DNA from: a virus
IMG/VR virus record: IMGVR_UViG_3300031463_000548
Location: 1-44,597 of that record
Reading direction: 5' to 3' (one strand)
DNA length: 44,597 nucleotides
In this document: positions 8,423 to 16,473 of the stretch, piece after piece
Layout: every line of letters starts with the position of its first letter
Position numbering within the stretch: the first letter of the stretch is position 1
Notes under the pieces: model-generated
The model's database searches: none
The model's input: the letters and a program-made list of their open reading frames with translations, nothing else
Told to the model about the DNA's origin: nothing
Position numbers and translations under genes: made by a program

Positions 8423-8935
8423 CTACTGATTACCTGAGCTCGTATTATCGGTCGGAAGCGGCTGTGTCTCTGTCGGATATCCAGGAGTGATTCCATAGCT
8501 TTCAGCTCCTGTACCGTCGTAGCATTCAATCAGCTCGAATACCCATCTCATTACGTCCTTATTACCTGGCTCCTGGACACCACGCTTTCTCTCGATATAG
8601 CATGGGAGCGACATTCGGTCAGTGACAACCCAGTGCGGTCCAGCATTCATCTCAACAATTTTATCGCTTGTCTCCTTACGGGTAGTTGTGAACTCGATAA
8701 CCAGTCTCCACAGCCCCTCCGGCTGGGTACACTGTGTTTTTGGTTTTGGTATACAGTCATGTACTCGAATACTGAAGTCCTGTGTGTACGTAATTCTTTG
8801 TGGATTTGGATCCGGATCTATGAGGTTCTCGCCAAGTGTCAGAGTGCCGATCTTTACGGCAACGCCCCTTCCTGACGTGTTCGATCCTGAAGTATCATCA
8901 GTATTGGTATCATCGATATTGGTATCGTCTGGCAC
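8423..8935 (-). CDS. Unknown tail protein with Asp/Thr-rich N-terminus
   Basis: This 170-aa protein begins with GTG at 8935, seven nt after AGGAGG. Residues 2-20 are low-complexity repeats of DDTN type and the C-terminus is Pro/Thr/Ser-rich; between them is a beta-rich core (WRLVIEFTTTRKET, HWVVTDRMSLPCYIERKRG, MRWVFELIECYDG). It sits between tape measure and hub, where initiator or LysM-type tail proteins usually lie. The family is not recognised. Confidence 0.65.
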   Translation of the reverse strand: MPDDTNIDDTNTDDTSGSNTSGRGVAVKIGTLTLGENLIDPDPNPQRITYTQDFSIRVHDCIPKPKTQCTQPEGLWRLVIEFTTTRKETSDKIVEMNAGPHWVVTDRMSLPCYIERKRGVQEPGNKDVMRWVFELIECYDGTGAESYGITPGYPTETQPLPTDNTSSGNQ

Positions 8936-8946
8936 GCTTTAACCTC

Positions 8947-11900
8947 CTAAGCTCTTGTATAGTATCTCATTTCACGATGTATCACATCGCGGATCATTCT
9001 CTCGACCCTGTGCCGGAGCTCAGTAGTCAGCTCCTCAATCCTCTCTCGGCTATCAATAACAGGATTATCGACATTCACTGATAGATTTACATTATACGTA
9101 GGCATTGAGTACGTTTCCTCTCTTTTAACGTTCTCTGATATCATTTTCTCCAGCGAAATATGGCTCCGCTGCATAGCTGCATTTATTATGCTGGAGCTCC
9201 GGCTGTTTACCTGGTTGAGAGAGAATTTATGCAACATACTCAGCGCATTGGATATTGGTCCAGGGCCCTTCTTCGCAACTGCCTGAGGAATTATCTCTTC
9301 AGGGGCGTGAACAATTCCTTTAAATAATCCAGTACGGTTAAATGATACACCGATATCGTATTTCTCTGCTCTTGAAATCTCCCGTCTGTTCTGCTCGATA
9401 ATGTTTTGCAGCGTGTTTATAGCAGACGAGATCGGTCCAGGACCTCTCCTGGCAACTGCCTGTGGGATTATCTCCTCCGGCGCGTGAACAATACCTGCAA
9501 ACATGCCACCGCGCTCGAACGTCGATCCGACATCAAACTTGCTGAGAGCTCCTTTGCCAGCGCTATATGCATACTTGAGCGGCGAGAATATGCTCCAGTC
9601 AGCGGCGCCCATTGCGGTGGATTTGTTTTTAAGCCCCTCCTCCGTCTTCTGTGCGGATTCTTTTGTCTGCTCTTCCAGGCCCTCCTTTGCTCCTTCCACA
9701 ATCTCGCCTGGAGATGGTAGTTTTGCCGGCTCAGGGGGTTTTTCGTTCTTCGCCTTATCAAGAAGGTCTGGTGGCACTCCCAGGCCGCCCCTTTCAATAG
9801 GCAGGGTTGCCTCGTATGGAGTGTAGTATTTCGCGAAGATTGGCTTTAAATACTCAGCCATCTCAGGATGCTCTTCGACGAACTTCTTGTACTGCCCTCC
9901 TGCCAGGTATGAATTACCCCCACTGTATTCAGATATTAGTCTTGCAAGCTCACCAGAAAGCTCAGAAGGCACCTTTGAATAATTGATGCCATATGCCTGG
10001 AATCCAGCCATCCCTTCGTTCTCTTCTGTTCCCCACCCGACAAATCCATACTGCTCTTTGAGCTCTTTCTCAGCCTCAGACTCAAACAGACTACCAACAC
10101 CTGGGATTTTTGATAGTATACCAGCCAGCCAATCCTTGAACCCAGATACCCAGTCCCAGATCTTTGATATCAATCCATGAATCCATTCGAGCTTCTCATT
10201 TATCCAGTCAAGTAATCGGCGCAGGAGCTCATATATCTTGAGTATTATCTCATAAGCAAGATTTATTATGGTAATCAAAAACGGAAAACGATCGACGAGA
10301 TTGCCCATAACAGGGCCGGCTACGGCATTTGTTACAATTTTTATCTGGTTCTTAATATCGCCAATGTCTCTCTGCTCCGGACCAGCCACCTGGGCAGTGA
10401 GCATTGTTTTGAATGGCAGAGCAGATAAAAATCCGAACGATTTCTCCTTTATTGTATTAACAATCGACTCTGCCTTGGCTACGCCAGGAACATTCTTTAT
10501 TCCAAAATCTTTAATCTTATCAACTATGCGTACAATCTCGCCCCAGATCGAAATCAGCTTATCATATATGCCTGAGGCGATACCGGATAGCATATTTATT
10601 GCATTGATAACAGGATCAAAGAGATCATGTAATGTGTACTTAATACTGCCAACAATCGCATCCGGAATTGAGAATATGGCATCTGTTATCCTTGATCCCA
10701 GAAATGAGATGTACTCTCCCTTAAGAGCATTCCCGATATTGCTGAGGATTGTGCGGATCTGACCAAGATCGCCTGAAAGCAGCTTTCCTAAATCGAATCC
10801 CTTGAAAACACCCAGCGGACCTTCTCCGATGGATATCTTTATGCGGGATGTTATCATCTCCTTTATGTTATCCGCAACGACGCCGAGCTGACCGATATCT
10901 CCAACCAGGAGCTTGTTCACATCAATGCCTTTGAACAAATCCGCAATCCATCCCAGCTTTGAGCCGATCTTCTCAAGTATCGGCGGTAGAAGCACGATAA
11001 CTCCAAGTATTGCAGCAAACGCAGCGGCGATCTCAGGCACACCCAATCCTATTCCGGCCAGGAGAGATGCCATTATACCGAGTCCGCCGACTGCGGACAT
11101 TATTATGCTGGCAATCAATCCTATTATGGTTGCAACGAGTCCGAGAACAAGTGCCCATCCAATAATGGTTGCAAGAATTTTATGGCTGCTGATAAAATCA
11201 GCCAGCTTTCGCGCCCAGTCCGCCAGGGTCATCATTGCAGGGAGGATTGTATCACCGATGACAATCCCAACATCAAGCACAGCCGCATAGAAGTCCTGCC
11301 ACGACATCCGCGAATTATCTGCAATCCGCTTCTCCAGGTCGGTTGTGTCCTGAAGCTTTTTATTTATGGCATCAATCGCGGCAAGCTCCTTGACACGCTG
11401 CTCTGCGATATCTGCCGGCATTCCCTCTTTGATGTACTCCTGCATTATCTCTCGATACGCCTCAGGAATTGCCTGAATCTCTGTAATTATGCTGGTACCG
11501 AGAACAGGTCTCAGTACTTCGTAATTGCCGGAATGAATTGCAGACATCAGCTCGCTGAAGCTACCGATTCCAGATTGAGTACGAAGAGTCTCCTTGTATG
11601 CCGCATAAAATTTCTCCATGTTGGTGATTTGCGGCAGCAGCTTTTCAGGTTCTCTCTCGTACCATCCAACTGTACTCAGTGCTTCTAAATGCTCATATCT
11701 GGATATGCCTTTAACAGCCGGCTTGCTTGCAGTAAGCTCTTCAATTATATCCTCTCCCCAACCCTTCTCACGGGCGCGTGCAATGAACTCTCTCTTCATC
11801 TGGTCGTAGTTCATTGCTGCCTCAGGCAGCTTGGTGAAGAGGTACATCGATGCAAGCGATGTGAATATCGTCGTTGTTGCAAACCTTTCAGCTCGCAGCG

Positions 11901-12642
11901 CCTGACCAAGAGTCTTGACCCTCAGAGTCAATTTACTGGCCGAATCTGCCATATCGTCGGTCTTTTCTTTGGCCTCGTCCATCGCTTCCGCATATCCACG
12001 CTCTCCACGGATATCCCTGAACTGGCCGATGATACTGCCCATAACCCCGCCAAGGGCATTAAGCGCAGATCGGAACAATCCGGTGTTTCCGGTGAGCTTG
12101 GTTACAGCATTCACCTTGATGCTGGCACTTCGCTCAAACTGAGTAGAATCGAGCAGCGGAGCTAGCTCTTTCTCGGAAAGAGGAGCTATTCTGCGCTCAG
12201 GAAGAGGAGCTATCCCACGTTCAGGAAGAGGAATGATCCCTGTTGAAACGAACTCAGATGGAGGAATCTTCGTGGTTTTTGCTAGAGGGATCTTGCCTGA
12301 GTATTGAATTGGGAGATAGAGAGGCGGAAGTGAAGGTGTCTCAGTGAGCCTGGGACGTACTGGAACCTCCTGTGGAGGAATGGAGGGTACCTCAATTTCC
12401 TCTGCCTTCTTCTTTTCTTCTCCGAGCTCAACAGGCACCTCGGCAGTCCTGGTGGCCTGAAGAGCCTTCTCAATCACTTCGTTGCTACGCTTTAGCGACT
12501 CAGAGTCTACTGCAACCTTTATCACAATAGGATTCTTTGCCATCTGGACTAGCTGCTTGAATGCTCCAATGATCTTGGTTATCTCCTGTAGAGCATTTCC
12601 AACAACCTGAATCGCTATTGTAGCATTTCTAATGTCGGACAT
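8947..12642 (-). CDS. Tail tape measure protein
   Basis: At 1231 aa this is the longest complete gene in the tail block, placed directly after the tail chaperones as expected. It sets tail length and is ejected with DNA. Residues about 488-556 are strongly hydrophobic (ATIIGWALVLGLVATIIGL onward), the usual membrane-inserting core. Pro-rich PLPER-type repeats lie at about 137-163. Two copies of an FKG(I/F)D-LL-GD(I/L)GQ module follow the hydrophobic core. Two copies of an APEEIIPQAVA module lie near the C-terminus. The start overlaps the second chaperone frame by 28 nt within GATAAAAAATG. The ribosome binding site is weak, suggesting translational coupling. Confidence 0.9.
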   Translation of the reverse strand: MSDIRNATIAIQVVGNALQEITKIIGAFKQLVQMAKNPIVIKVAVDSESLKRSNEVIEKALQATRTAEVPVELGEEKKKAEEIEVPSIPPQEVPVRPRLTETPSLPPLYLPIQYSGKIPLAKTTKIPPSEFVSTGIIPLPERGIAPLPERRIAPLSEKELAPLLDSTQFERSASIKVNAVTKLTGNTGLFRSALNALGGVMGSIIGQFRDIRGERGYAEAMDEAKEKTDDMADSASKLTLRVKTLGQALRAERFATTTIFTSLASMYLFTKLPEAAMNYDQMKREFIARAREKGWGEDIIEELTASKPAVKGISRYEHLEALSTVGWYEREPEKLLPQITNMEKFYAAYKETLRTQSGIGSFSELMSAIHSGNYEVLRPVLGTSIITEIQAIPEAYREIMQEYIKEGMPADIAEQRVKELAAIDAINKKLQDTTDLEKRIADNSRMSWQDFYAAVLDVGIVIGDTILPAMMTLADWARKLADFISSHKILATIIGWALVLGLVATIIGLIASIIMSAVGGLGIMASLLAGIGLGVPEIAAAFAAILGVIVLLPPILEKIGSKLGWIADLFKGIDVNKLLVGDIGQLGVVADNIKEMITSRIKISIGEGPLGVFKGFDLGKLLSGDLGQIRTILSNIGNALKGEYISFLGSRITDAIFSIPDAIVGSIKYTLHDLFDPVINAINMLSGIASGIYDKLISIWGEIVRIVDKIKDFGIKNVPGVAKAESIVNTIKEKSFGFLSALPFKTMLTAQVAGPEQRDIGDIKNQIKIVTNAVAGPVMGNLVDRFPFLITIINLAYEIILKIYELLRRLLDWINEKLEWIHGLISKIWDWVSGFKDWLAGILSKIPGVGSLFESEAEKELKEQYGFVGWGTEENEGMAGFQAYGINYSKVPSELSGELARLISEYSGGNSYLAGGQYKKFVEEHPEMAEYLKPIFAKYYTPYEATLPIERGGLGVPPDLLDKAKNEKPPEPAKLPSPGEIVEGAKEGLEEQTKESAQKTEEGLKNKSTAMGAADWSIFSPLKYAYSAGKGALSKFDVGSTFERGGMFAGIVHAPEEIIPQAVARRGPGPISSAINTLQNIIEQNRREISRAEKYDIGVSFNRTGLFKGIVHAPEEIIPQAVAKKGPGPISNALSMLHKFSLNQVNSRSSSIINAAMQRSHISLEKMISENVKREETYSMPTYNVNLSVNVDNPVIDSRERIEELTTELRHRVERMIRDVIHREMRYYTRA

Positions 12643-12956
12643 TTTTTATCGAATCCAAGCCTCCTGCGTGCCTCCTCTATTCTCTGACGTGCGTAATCTC
12701 GTGCCTCTTCGATCGCAGCCTGCTTCATTGCAGCGAATCTCTGTTTGAGCTGCTGTAGAGTCTCCTTTCCACGGAGAGACCTCTCGAACTCCTCCTCCGT
12801 CATCCGTATGAGCTTGCGTCCGGATGGTGTGATCTCCTCGACAGGCCCATTCTCGCCGCTGTTGATATATGCCTGAGCACGAGCAATCAATTCAATCTGC
12901 GCGGGCGTGAGCTTTTCAATACTCTTATCGAACTTATACCCCGCAGCATGAAGCAT
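12615..12956 (-). CDS. Tail assembly chaperone, downstream (T) frame
   Basis: This 113-aa highly charged helical segment (MTEEEFERSLRGKETLQQLKQR and a long R/E/A-rich helix) corresponds to the T part of a lambda G/GT-type chaperone. Its ATG overlaps the upstream stop (TAATG) but lacks a good ribosome binding site. The frame is -1 relative to the upstream gene, and a slippery heptamer lies 30 nt before the upstream stop with no stop codon in the -1 frame. It is therefore probably made mainly as a frameshift fusion (see the slippery site entry). It binds the tape measure protein in known systems. Confidence 0.75.
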   Translation of the reverse strand: MLHAAGYKFDKSIEKLTPAQIELIARAQAYINSGENGPVEEITPSGRKLIRMTEEEFERSLRGKETLQQLKQRFAAMKQAAIEEARDYARQRIEEARRRLGFDKKCPTLEMLQ

Positions 12957-13423
12957 TATGAACTGCTTTCCGTCGTTTGAGTTGTAAAATTTGAAATATC
13001 ACCACTGGTGATCTCGATAACTCGATACCCGATCAGCTCCAGAGATCCGCCACGGAGGAGCTCCAGAGCCATGACCTTATCAGGTTGTCCTGGCTGCCCC
13101 TTCAATGGGTTATCCACAAGCTCCCTGAGCTCTGGATCTACAATACCATATCTTGCGGCTTGAACAGCCAGCTTGCTCGACGCTGTGATCCAGTCTCTCA
13201 TTATCTCCGGATCACTTGATATCTTTTCGAGTATCTCCTTATCAGAACCTCCCGTGATTCCTCTTTTAGCAAGTATATCGATTATCCCAGCCGCCTCTCT
13301 GCACTCAAACAGCTCAACATCTGTGAGAGGCCGGATGGTCACTGTTGCATTATATGCTGGAAGAAACACATCTTCTCTGTAATCTATACCCTGAATTATT
13401 ACCGACTTACTTAGCTTTCCCAT
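12956..13423 (-). CDS. Tail assembly chaperone, upstream (G) frame
   Basis: This 155-aa protein has the usual chaperone pattern: a beta-containing N-terminus (YNATVTIRPLTDVELFECRE) followed by helices (ILEKISSDPEIMRDWITASS). It lies between tube and tape measure. The ribosome binding site is AAGGAG 8 nt before ATG. The polar Thr/Ser-rich end (TTQTTESSS) is translated only if the ribosome does not shift at 12986-12992. In known siphoviruses and myoviruses the G and GT products act at a fixed ratio to guide tube polymerisation. Confidence 0.78.
   Translation of the reverse strand: MGKLSKSVIIQGIDYREDVFLPAYNATVTIRPLTDVELFECREAAGIIDILAKRGITGGSDKEILEKISSDPEIMRDWITASSKLAVQAARYGIVDPELRELVDNPLKGQPGQPDKVMALELLRGGSLELIGYRVIEITSGDISNFTTQTTESSS
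12986..12992 (-). promoter_or_regulatory. Candidate -1 programmed frameshift site A_AAT_TTT
   Basis: On the minus strand the zero-frame codons TCA AAT TTT contain the heptamer A AAT TTT, which fits X XXY YYZ. A -1 slip here gives an open frame running into the downstream chaperone frame (N-F then Y-N-S-N-D-G-K-Q-F-I-M-L-H). A weak 5-bp stem (AAGCA/TGCTT, 8-nt loop) begins about 17 nt downstream and could be a stimulator. Confidence 0.6.
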
Positions 13424-13436
13424 ATTACACGCTCCT

Positions 13437-13457
13437 TAATAGCTAATAACTATTAAA
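13437..13457 (-). repeat. AT-rich inverted repeat between tube and chaperone genes
   Basis: The arms TTAATAG and CTATTAA (7 bp) flank a 7-nt AT-rich spacer. The repeat lies between the tube 3' hairpin and the chaperone ribosome binding site and contains TATA-like sequence (CTTTTAATAG). It may be part of a weak internal promoter; this is speculative. Confidence 0.3.
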
Positions 13458-13459
13458 AG

Positions 13460-13487
13460 GATTTTCCTCCCAACAGGGAGGAAAATC
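13460..13487 (-). terminator. Hairpin behind the tail tube gene
   Basis: A perfect 12-bp inverted repeat (GATTTTCCTCCC with GGGAGGAAAATC) and 4-nt loop starts 2 nt past the tube stop codon. On the minus strand it is followed by CTTTTAATAG, a short T-rich tail. It could terminate part of the transcription or protect a processed 3' end. Similar hairpins follow the capsid gene and the 22325-22900 gene. Confidence 0.7.
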
Positions 13488-13489
13488 AT

Positions 13490-14071
13490 TTAGTAGGGCT
13501 GCCGCCTGAGGGCAACGTACTCGTACTTCGTAGCAATAACGTTGCCTGGCTCGCCAATATCTATTCCGCTGCTGGAAAGAGTACAGTACAGCACCTTCAC
13601 AATGACCGGCGAGGCCTGTGAGGCACCTCCCGACTCACCAGAACCGCTGGTCTCTCCAGTCTGTGACTCTTCTCCTCCGGCTCCGACACGGTCCGTTATG
13701 ATGATATCGAACTCCAATGGAGTGCCTTCCCACTTCTCCTGGGAGTATACAAGGCGCTCCAGCTTCATCTTCTCAGCCTGATCTATCCACGAATTGATGG
13801 TAAAGCTGCCCTTGTAGCCAACCTTACCATACGTCTTCTGATAGGCCAGATGTGAACCGGTGCCGTACACTGGAGTCACATCGACTGTTTTATCACATGT
13901 AAATGCCTTCAGCGGAATCTTCAATGTTTGAATATTTGCGGGCGTACCATTTCCTTTTGATGGAGTGAAAATCGCAACAATATCTCCAGGGTCCTGAGCA
14001 ACTATATCAATGTTATGCTGGTTTGCAAGAATTGTACCCTGGTTAAATGCTGGTTTATAATTTCCTGGCAT
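13490..14071 (-). CDS. Tail tube protein
   Basis: This 193-aa protein lies immediately downstream of the sheath gene, the standard position of the inner tube. It is beta-rich with a tube-like centre (GYKGSFTINSWIDQAEKMKLE) and a Gly/Ser/Glu-rich insertion at about 132-155 that probably projects as a loop. The start follows AAGGTGGTGAT at good spacing. The strong 3' hairpin fits the need for many copies. Identification is by order, size and pattern. Confidence 0.82.
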   Translation of the reverse strand: MPGNYKPAFNQGTILANQHNIDIVAQDPGDIVAIFTPSKGNGTPANIQTLKIPLKAFTCDKTVDVTPVYGTGSHLAYQKTYGKVGYKGSFTINSWIDQAEKMKLERLVYSQEKWEGTPLEFDIIITDRVGAGGEESQTGETSGSGESGGASQASPVIVKVLYCTLSSSGIDIGEPGNVIATKYEYVALRRQPY

Positions 14072-14086
14072 TAATCACCACCTTTT

Positions 14087-15703
14087 TTACTCTTTCGGCA
14101 GTACTCCGACGCCGAACACGACCCTCACGCGCTCAATGTGTCCGATGTTCTGTACCAGCAGCTCGACATCAACGCGGTTGACATCTATCTCGTTCGGCAT
14201 CACCTCAACGTGATACCTCTCCACGTTGCCGAGTATGACCTGCTCATCAAGAATACCCTCAATGGAGGCCTTGAGCGCAGTCAGAACCTCTGGAGTCCTC
14301 CTCTGGTGGTAGAACTGTTTACAGACATAATCCAGTGCGGTGATTATCCAGTTGATTGTTCTGTTATCAACGCACCTCATGAACTGCCAGTCGGTTGCTG
14401 TCGTAATACTGACATACGGCTTTATACCACGCTGCTTCATGAATACGTTAATACCGCCGCGCGTGAGTGCGTCCATCTCGTCCTGGTTGAATGTGACCAG
14501 AAGGTCTCTTACACCATTTAGAGAGTTCATAGCAAGAGCAGTCGACTCGCCCAGCGCAACTGCCGCCTCCTTAGCAGCATGAGCAACCGCGAGGTTCTTT
14601 CTCGGATTCGACTGATCCCATCCGTTGCCCTCTATGACAAGGAGACGATTATTGTATCCAGCCGCCAGATCGAGCAGATTCGCAACAGACTCGTTCTCTC
14701 TGGCAGACACGAAACCTATACATGGCTGGAACCTGTTTGCCATCCAGGTGACGAATCCATCCAGAACCGGAATCAGGTCGTAAGACGATGGCTCGACTTC
14801 GTAGCTGGTTATGGCAACGGTCGTGGGCGCAATTGTATTGCCGAGAAGGTACAGCGCCTCCTCCCAATCATCGGTGACGATCTCCTGTCCATCACTACCG
14901 TCCTCAAGAGCAAATGTGCTGTTGGCGGGTAGGTGCAGCGCGCCAGCCTTCGGCACGAAGTTTGCCAGTGCGCTTGTTCTCAGCCTGGCCTGGAGATCAA
15001 TGAGATCACGTATGTTGCGGTATGTCTCAGTCATCTCGTTATCTGTGAGAGTGACTGTTCTGGTCATGTACTTGACATAAACAGAAATCGTCTGCGCTGT
15101 TGTTGGTTCCTCGCCCTCATAGAATGTAATTGTACCGTTTACCTTATCAACATATACCTTGCCCTCTCCGAGATCGCCTGAATTGTATACAATCGTTCTC
15201 GGAATACCATTGACCTTGACATAGTTTCTCGGAGACTCGATAATATCACAAACCTTCAGGGCATACGGGCCGGCGGTACCATCTCCAGCGAATATTTCAA
15301 CATCGGTTGCCTTGAATTCACCATCCTCGATGGTGATTATAACCGAGTTACCCCATATACCTTCGCTGGCAGCGTAAAATGTACCTACTTCACTCGGTGT
15401 AGTGGCGCCATCCTTAACCTTCTTGCTTGCCTTCTTGTTCCCCTTACCAAGCACACGAACAGCATAAATCACAGGACAACCCTGCTGGAATGCGAGCTCA
15501 ATTGCCTCCTTGAGATCGCCACTGTGGTAAAGCCTGGTACCGGTGGATGGCATCCCTATCGGGACTGCCTCAGATGTTGGACCTCTGTTCGATGTCCCGA
15601 CGAGGCCGCATATCCCCTGGCCGATTATTATAGGGACTGGGCCAATCGCCCTGAGCTCAATAACGAGCCCAACAAAAGCATTCTTATTTCCGTATACTGG
15701 CAT
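14087..15703 (-). CDS. Contractile tail sheath protein
   Basis: This 538-aa sheath subunit shows the family N-terminus (VPIIIGQGICGLVGTSNRGP), DLKEAIELAFQQGCPVIYAV and a C-terminal domain (IGHIERVRVVFGVG) that strand-swaps between neighbours in known sheaths. Its presence defines a myovirus-type contractile tail. The ATG overlaps the stop of a 59-aa gene (TAATG) and has GGTGAT 5 nt upstream. It is followed by the tube gene after 15 nt, with no hairpin between, so sheath and tube are co-transcribed. Confidence 0.92.
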   Translation of the reverse strand: MPVYGNKNAFVGLVIELRAIGPVPIIIGQGICGLVGTSNRGPTSEAVPIGMPSTGTRLYHSGDLKEAIELAFQQGCPVIYAVRVLGKGNKKASKKVKDGATTPSEVGTFYAASEGIWGNSVIITIEDGEFKATDVEIFAGDGTAGPYALKVCDIIESPRNYVKVNGIPRTIVYNSGDLGEGKVYVDKVNGTITFYEGEEPTTAQTISVYVKYMTRTVTLTDNEMTETYRNIRDLIDLQARLRTSALANFVPKAGALHLPANSTFALEDGSDGQEIVTDDWEEALYLLGNTIAPTTVAITSYEVEPSSYDLIPVLDGFVTWMANRFQPCIGFVSARENESVANLLDLAAGYNNRLLVIEGNGWDQSNPRKNLAVAHAAKEAAVALGESTALAMNSLNGVRDLLVTFNQDEMDALTRGGINVFMKQRGIKPYVSITTATDWQFMRCVDNRTINWIITALDYVCKQFYHQRRTPEVLTALKASIEGILDEQVILGNVERYHVEVMPNEIDVNRVDVELLVQNIGHIERVRVVFGVGVLPKE

Positions 15704-15882
15704 TAACTATCACCATAAAGCGAACCATACGATACCTCCTGTGTCGTTGTTTTGTCAGGAACCTCAACCTCAATCTTCATGCTGGCCCACGTATCAGGAT
15801 TCTTTCTAACATATTCCTGATATTTTTCTTCTGTTATAAGACCAGCAGCCTTAGCGTCAATCAGCCTTTTTACTATCTTCAT
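15703..15882 (-). CDS. Small protein ahead of the sheath gene
   Basis: This 59-aa protein begins MKIVKRLIDAKAAG and ends SLYGDS. AAGGTGAT lies 3 to 4 nt before the ATG, and the stop overlaps the sheath start (TAATG), which supports real translation. The N-terminal half is basic and helical, including a segment ITEEKYQEYVRKNPDTW that resembles the short helix-loop-helix found in many small phage proteins. The C-terminal half is polar. No function is assigned; coupling suggests a tail role. Confidence 0.65.
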   Translation of the reverse strand: MKIVKRLIDAKAAGLITEEKYQEYVRKNPDTWASMKIEVEVPDKTTTQEVSYGSLYGDS

Positions 15883-15886
15883 AAAA

Positions 15887-16468
15887 TCACCTTACAAGCT
15901 TAACTGTACATCCGTATGCGCCTGGCTCGAATAGCATCCCTGTCAGATAATCGTTAATTTCGTATCCAAACCGACGTATCGCCGGATCGGAATCGCGCCA
16001 CCAGGATAACTCGTATTCGAGCCAGATGTCAATATGCACTCTGTGCACAAGTTTTCTATCCTGCTCAATCCTCACCGAGGTGAATATCGGTGAGGATATC
16101 ACATCAATAAACTTGACTCGATCACGTGGCCAGTAAAATCCAAGCCGCGTTCGGAATATTTCACGAAGCATCTCCGAAGCCATATCGAATAGTTCTGCTT
16201 TGTCATAACTGTTTATAGTAATACTGACAACACACTTGTGCATCTGGCCCCATCGTTCTTCGTATTCATATTTCTCCCGATTATATCGCAACGTTATTGG
16301 AGACGATGACCATCTTGCACGAACGCCCTGCGTCAGGTAAGTTATCTCAATTCCAGGAACCTGTGGCGACTGCACATACTGATCTGTAACACGTTTCGGT
16401 ATCGTTTTGCCACACAGGTTATTCGGAATCGAATTGAATACCTTTATTCGCTGCTCTCTCGTTAGCAA
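15887..16468 (-). CDS. Putative tail terminator/completion protein
   Basis: This 193-aa protein starts at TTG 16468, five nt after GGGTGA. The chain mixes strands and helices (CVVSITINSYDKAELFDMAS, VHIDIWLEYELSWW), the pattern of neck or tail completion proteins that encode a small alpha/beta domain. It lies just upstream of the sheath-tube pair, a usual place for a tail terminator. No specific motif was recognised, so the assignment is contextual. Confidence 0.6.
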   Translation of the reverse strand: MLTREQRIKVFNSIPNNLCGKTIPKRVTDQYVQSPQVPGIEITYLTQGVRARWSSSPITLRYNREKYEYEERWGQMHKCVVSITINSYDKAELFDMASEMLREIFRTRLGFYWPRDRVKFIDVISSPIFTSVRIEQDRKLVHRVHIDIWLEYELSWWRDSDPAIRRFGYEINDYLTGMLFEPGAYGCTVKLVR

Positions 16469-16473
16469 TCAGC

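Noticed and set aside
9406-12165. Several plus-strand frames of 100-170 codons opposite the tape measure gene
   Set aside because: They are complementary-strand shadows, without promoters or ribosome binding sites and with unlikely compositions.
12640-12660. Second slip site (AAA AAA) that would fuse the chaperone T frame to the tape measure
   Set aside because: The A6 run does allow a -1 shift into the tape measure frame, but it does not fit X XXY YYZ, coincides with the tape measure ATG, and such a fusion is not known for this family.
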